Shown piece after piece: positions 1 to 8,059 of a stretch of 64,000 nt of DNA. Under the pieces are notes generated by a model. It was not told the DNA's origin. It worked only from the letters and a program-made list of their open reading frames with translations, and searched no databases. The stretch's first letter is position 1. Every line of letters starts with the position of its first letter. The stretch spans positions 1 to 64,000 of the forward strand of contig JASBVF010000025.1 of the NCBI GenBank assembly GCA_030147525.1, in the 5' to 3' direction. The stretch comes from Bacteroidota bacterium. Its GTDB lineage: Bacteria > Bacteroidota > Bacteroidia > Chitinophagales > Saprospiraceae. The position numbers and the translations under genes are program-made.

Positions 1-166
1 TGGCACCCGGCGACTCTTTTAAGGCATCGCCGGAGGCTCTTTGCTATGATACAAGCCGCTACACTGGCACCCGGCGACTCTTTTAAGGCATCGCAGGAGG
101 CTCTTTGCTATGATACAAGCCGCTACACTGGCACCCGGCGACTCTTTCAAGGCATCGCCGGGTATG
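1..166. repeat. 64-bp tandem repeat, about 2.6 copies
   Basis: A 64-bp unit beginning TGGCACCCGGCGACTC starts at 1, 65 and 129. The first two copies differ at one base (CGCC/CGCA near position 31 of the unit); the third follows the unit for about 35 bases and then diverges. The array may continue left of the window. Open reading frames across it are by-products of the repeat length and are not supported as genes. Confidence 0.9.
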
Positions 167-296
167 ATAACCCGGCCTACCGGAAGCGAAGGAAGTTTGC
201 ACCAGTCCATTTCACCTTAAAGAGGGTAAGACTGCAAAATTTTAAACAGTCCCGGCTTACGAAAACCCGGCATTAAACAATTGAAAATCAGTCTGT

Positions 297-345
297 CGGC
301 CTACTCGCCTACTCGCCTACCGGCCTACTCGCCTACTCGCCAAAA
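297..345. repeat. CCTACTCG word array overlapping a gene end
   Basis: Direct copies of CCTACTCG, with CCTACCGG variants, run through this stretch. The array supplies the last few codons and the stop of the minus-strand glycosyltransferase gene. The lead-in AAAATCAGTCTGT recurs near 59106 in front of a similar CCTACCGG/CCTACTCG array, so this is one member of a dispersed family. Confidence 0.8.
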
Positions 346-1204
346 GGCCCAGCTTGTACAGATCGAACACCTTCAGACTCGGAGCGCCGGAGCGCAACTG
401 TGCGGCCATCCGGTTTTTAAAAAGGCGGAAGAAGAGGAAGAGCGGGAAGGTCAGTCCCCAATTTTTACATTTTATAAAAACACGCAGCAGCTTCGTTTCG
501 ATGGGTTTACCCTGCCGCCAGAGCAGGTGCAGATTTTCGATCCCCTGTTCGGTTTTTTTCAGGAACACATCCACCGGTTCCAGACCGATGTGTTCCAGCG
601 GATTGTCGATGTGGATGATTGGAATCTGCCTTTGCTTCAGTTCCATGCCGAAGAGCGTGTCCTCGTGGCCGTACTGCGTGAGGGTTTCATCAAATAAAAT
701 ATCGAGCAACAGCTGTCTGGGTATCACAAAGTTATTGGTCATGAAATGATGCCACGGCGACCGGCTGCGTTGCGCTGCGGTCATGAACTCCCGGTGCGTG
801 CCGTAGTGCCAGTGAAAATACAGCGCCGGATCATCGGGCGGATGCGGGGCATAACACCGGCCGCCATACACCAGCGAACCGGGTTGCAGGTGGTCGAGGT
901 AGTTTTTGATAAAATGCGGCGAAACAGTTTTGCTGTCGCAATCCATCAACAGCAGCCAGGGATACCGGGCCGCCCTTCCCAGCGCATTCCGGATGGCCGA
1001 GCGCCCCAGGTTGTGCGGCAGTTCCCGGTAGGTTACCTTTTCCAGCTGCGCCACTTCCCGGTTTTTTATTTTAAAACCTTCCGCCGATCCGTCGTCGAAA
1101 CAAACGATTTCATACTCCACACCGCAATCCCTGCACTGCGCCTGCAAGTCCATGACCAGCGGCCGGATGTCGAAGTTGTAGATGGGAAGGAGGATGGATA
1201 GCAT
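317..1204 (-). CDS. Family 2 glycosyltransferase
   Basis: A 295-residue GT-A fold glycosyltransferase. It starts MLSILLPIYN and has the nucleotide-binding DDGS at residues 37-40, a DCD (DxD) metal motif at 88-90 after WLLLM, and a GHED-type acceptor-site motif in the middle. The C-terminal third is basic and hydrophobic (a WGLTFPLFLFFRLFKN segment), suggesting peripheral membrane attachment. The start at 1204 was chosen over an upstream in-frame codon at 1267 because the extra residues are only translated word-repeat DNA. The sugar donor and acceptor cannot be read from sequence; transfer onto an envelope polysaccharide or lipid is typical of the family. The final residues (RRVGR) are encoded inside a repeat array, so the C-terminus may be recently altered. 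Confidence 0.88.
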   Translation of the reverse strand: MLSILLPIYNFDIRPLVMDLQAQCRDCGVEYEIVCFDDGSAEGFKIKNREVAQLEKVTYRELPHNLGRSAIRNALGRAARYPWLLLMDCDSKTVSPHFIKNYLDHLQPGSLVYGGRCYAPHPPDDPALYFHWHYGTHREFMTAAQRSRSPWHHFMTNNFVIPRQLLLDILFDETLTQYGHEDTLFGMELKQRQIPIIHIDNPLEHIGLEPVDVFLKKTEQGIENLHLLWRQGKPIETKLLRVFIKCKNWGLTFPLFLFFRLFKNRMAAQLRSGAPSLKVFDLYKLGLLASRRVGR

Positions 1205-1464
1205 TGATGGTTGGATGGTTGGATGGTTTGATGGTTTGATTGTTTGATGGTTAAAGGGGCGTCGCATTATTTCATCCAGAGATTCTCACGCTCTTCCCGA
1301 TGTGGCTTCCCTTTAATTCTTGTCCCGAATTCACTCGGGAGGATGGGGGGCTGCATACCTGCGAGCTTCCCCGTGTGGTTCCCCTTTAGGGGTCAGGGGC
1401 GTACGCTCCCAGAAAAACAATCAAACAATCCAGCCATCCAACCATCAAACAATCCAGCCATCTA
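1205..1464. repeat. Inverted word arrays in the glycosyltransferase/mqnE divergent spacer
   Basis: Positions 1205-1256 repeat the word TGGTTGGA/TGGTTTGA; positions 1418-1464 carry the complementary words CCATCCAAC and CATCAAACAATC. The two arms can pair around about 160 nt. The middle holds GTTCCCCTTTAGGGGTCAGG (near 1380-1399), which recurs inverted near 55436-55456. No gene is supported in this 330-bp spacer. Confidence 0.75.
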
Positions 1465-1504
1465 AAATTACCTTTCAAATAAAACTGAAAGTTTAGATTA
1501 CTGT

Positions 1505-1512
1505 TACCTTTA
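1505..1512 (+). promoter_or_regulatory. Bacteroidota -7 box upstream of mqnE
   Basis: TACCTTTA lies 22 nt before the mqnE ATG and matches the TAnnTTTG consensus except at the last base. A -33 element is not clear. Confidence 0.5.
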
Positions 1513-1534
1513 CGCCCGCAAAAATGCAAAATAG

Positions 1535-2731
1535 ATGATCAGTAACGAAAAAATCGAATTCCTGCTGCAAGATCCGGCGTTGAAACCGGAATTGCGCAGC
1601 ATCGCAGAGAAAGTTTTTAACCAGGAACGCATCACGCCGGACGAGGGGATTTTACTCTACCGGGAAGGCGAGTTGGGGTTCGTGGCTTCTCTCGCCAATC
1701 ACATCCGGGAGCGGATGCACGGCGACGATACTTTTTTTAACCGCAACTTCCACATCGAGCCCACGAATGTCTGCGTGTACGATTGCAAGTTTTGCTCCTA
1801 CTCCCGCCTGATCAAAAAACGGGGCGAGGGCTGGGAGTACACGCTGGAAGACATGATGGACATCGTGAAGAAGTACGACGGACAGCCGGTGACGGAGGTC
1901 CACATCGTGGGAGGTGTGCTGCCGCAATACGACTTGCAGTTTTATGCCGAGTTTTTTCAAAAAATAAAAGCGCACCGGCCCGACCTTCACGTGAAGGCGC
2001 TGACGCCAGTGGAGTACCATTATATTTTCAAAAAAGCCAAGGTCAGCTACGCCGAAGGCATGAAGATCATGAAAGAGGCCGGGCTGGATTCCATGCCGGG
2101 CGGCGGCGCTGAGATTTTTCACCCGGACATTCGACTGCAGATCGCTGCGGATAAATGCACCGGCGATCAGTGGCTGCAAATCCATGAGGAGTGGCACAAG
2201 CTCGGCGGACGTTCCAACGCCACCATGCTCTACGGTCACGTGGAAGGCTACGAGCACCGCATCCATCACCTGGAGGAGCTGCGCAAGTTGCAGGACCGGA
2301 CGGGCGGATTCCAGACGTTCATCCCGCTGAAGTTCCGCAACCAGGACAACCAGATGTCGCACCTGCCCGAAGTGAATGTGATCGAAGACCTGCGGAATTA
2401 CGCCATCAGCCGTATCTACCTCGACAATTTCAGCCACGTAAAGGCTTACTGGCCGATGATCAGCCGGAACATTGCGCAGCTGTCGCTGTCCTGCGGCGTG
2501 GATGATATCGACGGTACCATCGATGATACTACCAAGATTTATTCCATGGCCGGCTCCGAGGAGCAAAACCCGGCCATGAGCACCCGGGAACTGGTGAACC
2601 TGATCCGCCAGGTAGGCCGGCGCCCCATCGAACGGGACACGCTCTACAACGTTATCAAAGATTATACGGACGAGGTGTTCGAAGAAGATACGCAGTTCAA
2701 GGGCTACGTTGCCCTGCCTGTCGTTAATTGA
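1535..2731 (+). CDS. mqnE: Aminofutalosine synthase (radical SAM)
   Basis: A 398-residue radical SAM enzyme that joins 3-[(1-carboxyvinyl)oxy]benzoate, the product of MqnA, to SAM to give aminofutalosine in the alternative menaquinone pathway. The 4Fe-4S motif CxxxCxxC is at C80, C84 and C87 (NVCVYDCKFCSYS). SMPGGGAEIF at 186-195 and the later NATMLYGHVEGYEHR and GGFQTFIPLKF segments are MqnE-like; MqnC proteins differ here. Length matches the family. It is followed by mqnA after an 84-nt spacer that can fold into a hairpin, and a -7-like box lies 22 nt upstream. The substrate of one gene is the product of the other, so the pair is functionally coherent. mqnB/mqnC/mqnD are not in the window. 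Confidence 0.95.
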   Translation: MISNEKIEFLLQDPALKPELRSIAEKVFNQERITPDEGILLYREGELGFVASLANHIRERMHGDDTFFNRNFHIEPTNVCVYDCKFCSYSRLIKKRGEGWEYTLEDMMDIVKKYDGQPVTEVHIVGGVLPQYDLQFYAEFFQKIKAHRPDLHVKALTPVEYHYIFKKAKVSYAEGMKIMKEAGLDSMPGGGAEIFHPDIRLQIAADKCTGDQWLQIHEEWHKLGGRSNATMLYGHVEGYEHRIHHLEELRKLQDRTGGFQTFIPLKFRNQDNQMSHLPEVNVIEDLRNYAISRIYLDNFSHVKAYWPMISRNIAQLSLSCGVDDIDGTIDDTTKIYSMAGSEEQNPAMSTRELVNLIRQVGRRPIERDTLYNVIKDYTDEVFEEDTQFKGYVALPVVN

Positions 2732-2815
2732 GGATTGGAGGATTGAGGGATTGGAGGATTGAAGGCTTTTGCCCACCTCCAATCCTTCAATCCTCCCATC
2801 CTCCAATCCTTTCAA
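2728..2815. repeat. Intra-operon word-repeat hairpin between mqnE and mqnA
   Basis: The words GATTGGAG/GATTGAGG on the left arm are mirrored by CTCCAATCC/TTCAATCC on the right arm with a TTTTGCCC loop. The structure begins at the mqnE stop codon and ends immediately before the mqnA ATG, so it could affect mRNA processing or mqnA translation. Confidence 0.8.
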
Positions 2816-3589
2816 ATGAAGCTAAAAGTCACTGCTGTCAGCTATTTGAATACGAAGCCGTTTTTGTACGGCATTTTCAAAAGCGGCCTTGCTGAGGAGA
2901 TAGATTTACAATTGGACATACCTTCCGAGTGCGCCCGGAAGCTTTCAACCGGCGAAGCGGACATGGGACTGGTACCCGTGGCTGTCATTCCTGAAATGCA
3001 GACGCCGCATATCATTTCCGATTACTGCATCGGCACGGAGGGCACGGTGAAAACGGTTTGCGTTTTCAGCGAAAGGCCGATCGAAGAACTGACGCATCTT
3101 TACCTCGATTACCACTCCCGCACTTCCGTGGAGCTGGTTAAAGTTTTACTGAAAAAACACTGGCGCCTCTCCCCTGCCCTGTTGCCGGCAAGGCCGGGTT
3201 TTGAGGATAAAATCAGCGGCACGACCGGCGCCCTCATCATCGGCGACCGGGCTATCGGGCTGGAAGGTCGCTACCCTTTCGTTTACGATCTCGGCGAAGC
3301 CTGGATGGAATATTCGGGGCTGCCGTTCGTATTCGCTGCCTGGGTCAGCAACCGGCAGCTGCCGGAGGAATTTATCGCCCGCTTCAACCAGGCCCTGCAA
3401 TCGGGCATCGACCTGATACCGCAGTTGATGTTCCTGCTGCCCTCGCCGCAGCCGGGCTTCGATCTGTCGAAATATTTCACCGAAAACATCAGCTACCGCC
3501 TCGACGCCGGCAAGCGCAAGGCGCTGAAAATGTTCCTGCAATCGCTTACTCAGGCCCGGCAGCCGGCATTTGAGGCTGTGGGGCTGTAG
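2816..3589 (+). CDS. mqnA: Chorismate dehydratase
   Basis: A 257-residue MqnA: removes water from chorismate to give 3-enolpyruvyl-benzoate, the first step of the futalosine menaquinone route. The N-terminus has the characteristic SYLNTKPF at residues 9-16, and the protein has the periplasmic-binding-protein-like two-lobe sequence of the family (MGLVPVAVIPEM, SRTSVELVKVLL, LIIGDRA, DLGEAWMEYSGLPFVFAAWV). The ATG at 2816 is preferred because the 19 residues before it come from the word-repeat spacer. Same strand as mqnE, probably co-transcribed. Confidence 0.95.
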   Translation: MKLKVTAVSYLNTKPFLYGIFKSGLAEEIDLQLDIPSECARKLSTGEADMGLVPVAVIPEMQTPHIISDYCIGTEGTVKTVCVFSERPIEELTHLYLDYHSRTSVELVKVLLKKHWRLSPALLPARPGFEDKISGTTGALIIGDRAIGLEGRYPFVYDLGEAWMEYSGLPFVFAAWVSNRQLPEEFIARFNQALQSGIDLIPQLMFLLPSPQPGFDLSKYFTENISYRLDAGKRKALKMFLQSLTQARQPAFEAVGL

Positions 3590-3610
3590 CCTCCGGCAAT
3601 GAATATTTCC

Positions 3611-3618
3611 TACATTTG
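3611..3618 (+). promoter_or_regulatory. -7 box of surE
   Basis: TACATTTG, a full match to TAnnTTTG, is 18 nt before the surE ATG. It implies that surE has its own promoter despite being only 47 nt behind mqnA. Confidence 0.6.
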
Positions 3619-3636
3619 CCCCTTCAATTATCCTTC

Positions 3637-4431
3637 ATGAAGCACAGACCATTAATCTTAGTTACCAACGACGACGGCATCAACGCCCCCGGCCTGAAGG
3701 CGCTGGTAGAAGTAGCCCGTGAACTGGGCGACGTCATCGTTGTCGCTCCGGACTCCCCGCAGTCGGGACAGGGGCATGCCATCACGCTGAAAGATCCGCT
3801 CCGTTTAAAAAAAGTGAAACTCTTCGAAGGCCTGGAAGCCTGGGAGTGCAGCGGCACGCCCGTGGATTGTGTGAAACTCGGCAAGCATATCGTGCTGCAT
3901 CAGCGGGAAGCCGATCTTTGTGTGTCCGGCATCAACCATGGCTCGAATGCTTCCATCAATATCCTGTACTCCGGCACCATGTCGGCGGCCATGGAAGCTT
4001 CCCTGGAAGGTATCAACTCCATCGGTTTTTCCCTGCTCGATTACTCCTGGGATGCCGACTTCGAACAGGCCAAGCCTTTCATCCGGCAGATCATGGAACA
4101 TGTGCTGGAACACGGCATTCAGCACTCCCGGCTGCTCAATGTGAACATTCCCAACCTGCCCACCGAAGAAATCAAAGGCATCAGGATTTGCCGGCAGGCC
4201 GAAGCCCGCTGGATCGAGCGCTACGTGGAATCCATCGATCCCCGTGGCCAGAAATACTACTGGCTCACCGGCGATTTCATGAACCAGGACCACGACGAAG
4301 ACACCGACGTCTGGGCGCTGGAAAACGGCTACCTCTCCGTCGTCCCTTCCGGCCACGACCTGACGAGCTACAAAGCCATCGCCCCGCTGAAATCCCTGGA
4401 AAAAACGTTATTAACGATGAACGATGAATGA
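3637..4431 (+). CDS. surE: 5'/3'-nucleotidase SurE
   Basis: A 264-residue SurE phosphatase, which hydrolyses nucleoside monophosphates and is linked to stationary-phase survival. The metal site is visible: VTNDDG with D12 and D13 at the N-terminus, the serine in PDSPQSGQGHAIT, and SGINHGSN supplying the further metal-binding Asn. The family signature NILYSGTMSAAMEA follows. The start at 3637 was chosen because it begins the conserved strand (MKHRPLILVTNDDG). The stop lies inside the left arm of a word-repeat hairpin. Confidence 0.95.
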   Translation: MKHRPLILVTNDDGINAPGLKALVEVARELGDVIVVAPDSPQSGQGHAITLKDPLRLKKVKLFEGLEAWECSGTPVDCVKLGKHIVLHQREADLCVSGINHGSNASINILYSGTMSAAMEASLEGINSIGFSLLDYSWDADFEQAKPFIRQIMEHVLEHGIQHSRLLNVNIPNLPTEEIKGIRICRQAEARWIERYVESIDPRGQKYYWLTGDFMNQDHDEDTDVWALENGYLSVVPSGHDLTSYKAIAPLKSLEKTLLTMNDE

Positions 4432-4487
4432 TAAATGATGAACGGTAGCAACGTTCATCATTCATCGTTCATCATTCATCATTACCC
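4414..4487. repeat. AACGATGA/TTCATCAT hairpin after surE
   Basis: Words AACGATGA, ATGATAA and ATGATGAACG on the left are matched by CGTTCATCATTCATC on the right around GTAGCAA. The near-perfect stem probably terminates or stabilises the surE transcript; there is no clear T-run. Confidence 0.75.
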
Positions 4488-4495
4488 TCATTCGT

Positions 4496-4792
4496 TTGGA
4501 AAAGAATTCAATCATACTCGGCCTTTTGATAGGATTATTGCTGCCCGCTCTGGGCTATGCCCTTTTCTTTGGAATATTTGAAGGCCTGGACGCCCTGGGC
4601 TGGATGAGTTCCAAAGGTTTCCGTCCCATGTTCCGGGAACGGACGTGCGGGGTACTCGCCATTGCGCTTTGTGCTTTCGCCCTCAATTTTTACCAGAAAA
4701 GATACCTCCACGACACCGTCAGAGGGCTGGTAGTCATGATCACGTTGTGGGTCGTCGTGTGGATCGTTTTATTCGGGAAGTATATCTTTTAA
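4496..4792 (+). CDS. Small three-helix membrane protein
   Basis: A 98-residue protein with three hydrophobic segments: roughly 6-26 (ILGLLIGLLLPALGYALFFG), 52-63 (GVLAIALCAFAL) and 77-98 (GLVVMITLWVVVWIVLFGKYIF), separated by short basic loops. It starts with TTG at 4496, directly after the surE hairpin; the next in-frame ATG would remove the first helix. I do not recognise a named family. It lies convergent to the tryptophan dioxygenase gene, with a large inverted repeat between them. Expected in the inner membrane; function unknown. Confidence 0.7.
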   Translation: MEKNSIILGLLIGLLLPALGYALFFGIFEGLDALGWMSSKGFRPMFRERTCGVLAIALCAFALNFYQKRYLHDTVRGLVVMITLWVVVWIVLFGKYIF

Positions 4793-4809
4793 AATAATGC
4801 AAAGACTGT

Positions 4810-4890
4810 CTCCCGCAGATTTCGCAGATTGCCGCAGATTTTAGCATTTCACAAAAAAAGATCTGCGGCAATCTGCGAAATCTGCGGGAG
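4810..4890. terminator. Perfect 30-bp inverted repeat between convergent genes
   Basis: The arm 4810-4839 (CTCCCGCAGATTTCGC...) is perfectly complementary to 4861-4890 (...GCGAAATCTGCGGGAG) around a 21-nt A-rich loop. Each arm is built from repeated CGCAGAT words. It lies between a plus-strand gene ending at 4792 and a minus-strand gene ending at 4979, so it most likely acts as a bidirectional terminator. Confidence 0.8.
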
Positions 4891-4892
4891 CC

Positions 4893-4978
4893 CCCCTCCA
4901 ATCCTCCAATCCCTCAATCCCTCAATCCTTCAATCCTCCAATCCTCCAATCCTCCAATCCTTCAATCCCTCAATCCTT
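4893..4978. repeat. CCTCCAATC / CCTTCAATC direct array
   Basis: About ten direct copies of a 7-9 nt word (CCTCCAATC, CCCTCAATC, CTTCAATC) fill the space up to the stop codon of the tryptophan dioxygenase gene. The same words occur at 2728-2815 in mirrored form. Confidence 0.85.
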
Positions 4979-6022
4979 CTAAAAACCCAGCTTCGCCTCC
5001 AGTGCAGCCGGGATGGCCGGCAAGTTTTGCCGTTCGATCAAAAAGCTCGTCAAAGCAGCTATCTCCTTGAAAATATAGTGTTTATCCAACGCCCCTTTGA
5101 GGTATTCCTTACCCGAAGAACCGCCCGTACCCGTGCGGGTACCGATCATGCGGTGCACCATGTTCATGTGGCGATAACGCCAGGTAGAAAGTTGCTCGTC
5201 GATTTCGAGGAGGTAGTTGAGCAGTTGAAACGGCAATTGCAGCATCGGGTAACCCCGGTAGAGTTTGATGAAAAGCGCAGCCCGGCAGGCTTTCGGGCTG
5301 AGGCGCCGTTCGGCGTCCGGGTTTTCAGGGAAAAACGTTTCATCAAAAAAGCGGATGTTATGGCGCTCGTTGGGCATGAGGCTGTTCAGGTAAGTCATCC
5401 GGTAATCCTGCCAGAAAGGATGCAGGTCGACGTTGGCCTGCGGGTAATTCGAGTGGTAGTTTTGCCAGTTTTCCTTTTCATCAAAAAACGGCATGCGCTC
5501 CAGCCAGGTATTCACGAGATCGAGCAGCGAAGGTTTCTGCTCCGAGTTTTTGATCAGTTCCACATGCTCCGGCCGCAGTTGCGACAGGTAATACTGCTGG
5601 GCGTGCCGCTCAGAGTAACGCAGGCCAAGGCGAGCTTCCGCAATTTTAAACTGCCAGCTCTGAAAGCCTGAGGCCGGCCGCAGGAAGTTCCTGAAATCCA
5701 GAAAATCCATAGGCGTCATGGTTTCCATGATATCAATCTGATGCACGGCCACCCGCAGGATGGTCGCAATGCGGTTCATGCGGTGTACGATGGTTTGCAG
5801 GTCAGGCGAATTGTCGTTGATCACCTGCTTGCTCATGATATCGCCGATGGATTCGATTTCAAATAAAATCTGCTTGAACCACAACTCATACGCCTGGTGA
5901 ATGATGACGAACAACATCTCGTCGTGGGCATGGGCGCCCCTCAGGTCGCTCTCCAGCTGTTGTGCGCCGAGAATTTTATCGAGTTGAAGGTAATCGGAAT
6001 AGTGAACTTCTTTGGTCTGCAT
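4979..6022 (-). CDS. kynA: Tryptophan 2,3-dioxygenase
   Basis: A 347-residue haem enzyme that opens L-tryptophan to N-formylkynurenine, the first step of the kynurenine path. The substrate-site segment IIHQAYELWFKQ places His42 where the family has its conserved active-site His; the haem-ligand His is H290 in MNMVHRMIGTRTGTGG, which also holds the conserved TRTGTGGSSG loop. Length is somewhat longer than the ~280-residue proteobacterial enzymes, with an insertion in the middle (about 165-215). No other kynurenine gene is nearby, so it may feed NAD or catabolic steps encoded elsewhere. It is divergent from lpxB. Confidence 0.95.
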   Translation of the reverse strand: MQTKEVHYSDYLQLDKILGAQQLESDLRGAHAHDEMLFVIIHQAYELWFKQILFEIESIGDIMSKQVINDNSPDLQTIVHRMNRIATILRVAVHQIDIMETMTPMDFLDFRNFLRPASGFQSWQFKIAEARLGLRYSERHAQQYYLSQLRPEHVELIKNSEQKPSLLDLVNTWLERMPFFDEKENWQNYHSNYPQANVDLHPFWQDYRMTYLNSLMPNERHNIRFFDETFFPENPDAERRLSPKACRAALFIKLYRGYPMLQLPFQLLNYLLEIDEQLSTWRYRHMNMVHRMIGTRTGTGGSSGKEYLKGALDKHYIFKEIAALTSFLIERQNLPAIPAALEAKLGF

Positions 6023-6147
6023 GAAAACTTGGTTTTACTTTGGCAAAAATTTCAGGGCCGAAAGTACGGCTTTGCCCCTCAAAATCCATCATCCATGCTG
6101 AAACATCCGTCAAAATCCTCCATCGCACAACTGAAAACCAGTCGTTT

Positions 6148-7275
6148 ATGAAATATTACATTATCGCCGGTGAAGCCTCCGGCGACTTGCACGGCTCCAA
6201 CCTCGTCAAAGCTCTGCGTGCGGAAGACCCCGCCGCCGAAGTGCGCTGCTGGGGAGGCGACCTGATGGCTGCCGCCGGCGCCGAGGTGGTGAAACACTAC
6301 CGTGAACTGGCCTTCATGGGATTTGTGGAGGTGGTGAAAAACCTGTCTACCATCCGCCGGAACTTTCGGACATGCAAGAGCGACATCCTTAGCTTCCGGC
6401 CCGATGCCCTGATTCTCATCGACTATCCCGGCTTCAACCTTCGCATGGTGAAATGGGCCAGACAGCAGGGTCTTCGGGTATTTTACTACATCAGTCCGCA
6501 GCTGTGGGCCTGGCACAGCAGCCGGGTCAAAATCATCCGGGATGCCGTGGAGCGCATGTACGTGATTCTGCCATTTGAAAAGGAATTTTATGAAAAACAC
6601 GGCGTGGAGGTGGAGTACGCAGGCCACCCCCTGCTCGATGTGGTGGATACGCAACCTGCCCGGCCCGATTTTTTTCAAAAAAACAACCTGACGGAAGGCA
6701 AACCCATCATCGCCCTGCTGCCCGGCAGCCGCCGACAGGAGATCCGGGGCATGCTGTCCGTCATGGCTGCTTTGGCGCCCGGTTTTCCCGGCTATCAGTT
6801 CGTGGTGGCGGGAGCCCCTTCCATGGATACTGCCTTTTACCAGGAGGTGCTGCCGGCTGCCGGTGATCTGAAAATCGTGGAAAACCAAACCTATGCCCTG
6901 CTCCGGCATGCCACCGCTGCACTCGTTACCTCCGGCACGGCTACCCTCGAAACTGCGCTGTTCAGGGTTCCGCAGGTCGTTTGTTACCGAGGCGGGCGGA
7001 TATCTTACTGGCTGGCTAAATGGCTGGTCAGCAAAGAGTTGAAATTCATTTCACTGGTCAACCTGATTATTGGCAGGGAATTGGTCAGAGAGCTGATCCA
7101 GGAGAACCTGACCGTGGAAAACCTCCGGTTCGAACTGTCTAACATTCTCACCGAAGCTAACCGGCAAAATATCCTGAACGGTTACGATGAGCTCCGGCAA
7201 AAGCTGGGCGAAGCAGGCGCTTCCGGGAGGGTCGCACGGTCGATGGTGAGGTTGTTGAACAGGGAGGAGGAATGA
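6148..7275 (+). CDS. lpxB: Lipid-A-disaccharide synthase
   Basis: A 375-residue GT19 family enzyme; condenses UDP-2,3-diacylglucosamine with lipid X to make lipid A disaccharide at the inner membrane. Family signatures are clear: IIAGEASGDLHGSNLV at the N-terminus, IDYPGFNLR, YYISPQLWAW, the LLPGSRRQEI nucleotide-site loop and TSGTATLETAL near the C-terminal lobe. The ATG at 6148 begins the conserved first strand; the longer upstream reading includes non-conserved residues. It shows the organism makes lipid A. Followed after 50 nt by a lipoprotein gene. Confidence 0.95.
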   Translation: MKYYIIAGEASGDLHGSNLVKALRAEDPAAEVRCWGGDLMAAAGAEVVKHYRELAFMGFVEVVKNLSTIRRNFRTCKSDILSFRPDALILIDYPGFNLRMVKWARQQGLRVFYYISPQLWAWHSSRVKIIRDAVERMYVILPFEKEFYEKHGVEVEYAGHPLLDVVDTQPARPDFFQKNNLTEGKPIIALLPGSRRQEIRGMLSVMAALAPGFPGYQFVVAGAPSMDTAFYQEVLPAAGDLKIVENQTYALLRHATAALVTSGTATLETALFRVPQVVCYRGGRISYWLAKWLVSKELKFISLVNLIIGRELVRELIQENLTVENLRFELSNILTEANRQNILNGYDELRQKLGEAGASGRVARSMVRLLNREEE

Positions 7276-7325
7276 GGGATGAGAGATTTCAAACAGTCAT
7301 TTAATCATCATTAAAATACCCTTTT

Positions 7326-7976
7326 ATGAATCTGAAAACTTTCTTTTATCTGGCCGCTGTGCTTGCTGTGGGCCTTTCTTTCTCCAATTGCGCTTCGCTG
7401 ACCGGCTACCAGACTGCCCGCACGGTTGGTGAAGGCAACGGCGAATTGATCGCTTCGCTGAATGTTTCACAAACGCCGGAATTTGACTTCGACAACAACG
7501 ACACGACGGACGTGGAGAATTTTTTCTTCCCAAACATTGAGGTAAGCGGACGCTACGGGGTCATCGAAAAGCTGGACATCGGTCTTCGTTTGAATACGAA
7601 CTTCAACGTGGCATTGGATGCCAAATACCAGTTCATCGGCGACCGTGAATCGCCTGTGGCAGTAGCGGCCGGTTTTGGCGTAGGCACCTTCGGACTGGTG
7701 GCGGCGCTCTGGAATGTACAGATTCCGCTGTTTTTCTCCTTCCACCCTTCGGAGAAAGTGGACATTTACATTGCCCCCAGGTATATTGCCCAATTCGCTG
7801 CCGGGGATTTCACCGGCTCCCTGAATTATTTCGGCGGAAATGCGGGGATCATGTTCGGCAAACGAACGAAGTTCGGCTTTGATGCGGGCATCTACAACAT
7901 CAGTGCCGCCCGGCAGGATGTGTTGCCCATCGCCACCTTCGGCTTCGGCGTGAAAATACCGTTTGGGAATAATTAA
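7326..7976 (+). CDS. Outer-membrane beta-barrel-like lipoprotein
   Basis: A 216-residue protein with a lipoprotein signal (MNLKTFFYLAAVLAVGLSFSNC, predicted lipidated Cys22). The rest is made of alternating amphipathic strands with aromatic ends (VSGRYGVIEKLDIGLRLNTNFNVALDAKYQFIG, FFSFHPSEKVDIYIAPRY) and ends FGFGVKIPFGNN, as in small eight-strand-like barrels of Bacteroidota. No enzymatic motif. Downstream of lpxB on the same strand. Probable envelope structural role; family not recognised by name. Confidence 0.75.
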   Translation: MNLKTFFYLAAVLAVGLSFSNCASLTGYQTARTVGEGNGELIASLNVSQTPEFDFDNNDTTDVENFFFPNIEVSGRYGVIEKLDIGLRLNTNFNVALDAKYQFIGDRESPVAVAAGFGVGTFGLVAALWNVQIPLFFSFHPSEKVDIYIAPRYIAQFAAGDFTGSLNYFGGNAGIMFGKRTKFGFDAGIYNISAARQDVLPIATFGFGVKIPFGNN

Positions 7977-8056
7977 TGGTTAATTGTTAATGAGTAATGG
8001 TTAATGGTTAATGGCGTGCGCACCATTAACCATTACTCATTAACCATTAAAAATTA
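7977..8056. repeat. TTAATGGT / ACCATTAA hairpin between convergent genes
   Basis: Words TTAATGGT, TTAATGAG and TTAATGGC on the left are mirrored by CACCATTAACCATTACTCATTAACC on the right around GCGTGCG. It sits exactly between a plus-strand stop (7976) and a minus-strand stop (8060), consistent with bidirectional termination. Confidence 0.8.
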
Positions 8057-8059
8057 AAA

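Noticed and set aside
1-276. Reading frames on both strands (46-276 +, 19-210 -)
   Set aside because: They consist of translated 64-bp repeats; frames follow the repeat length and show no protein features.
297-342. Short direct repeats resembling a CRISPR array
   Set aside because: Units are 8 bp with no spacers; no cas genes are present in the window.
1652-2815. 387-residue minus-strand frame opposite mqnE
   Set aside because: Antisense shadow of a recognised gene.
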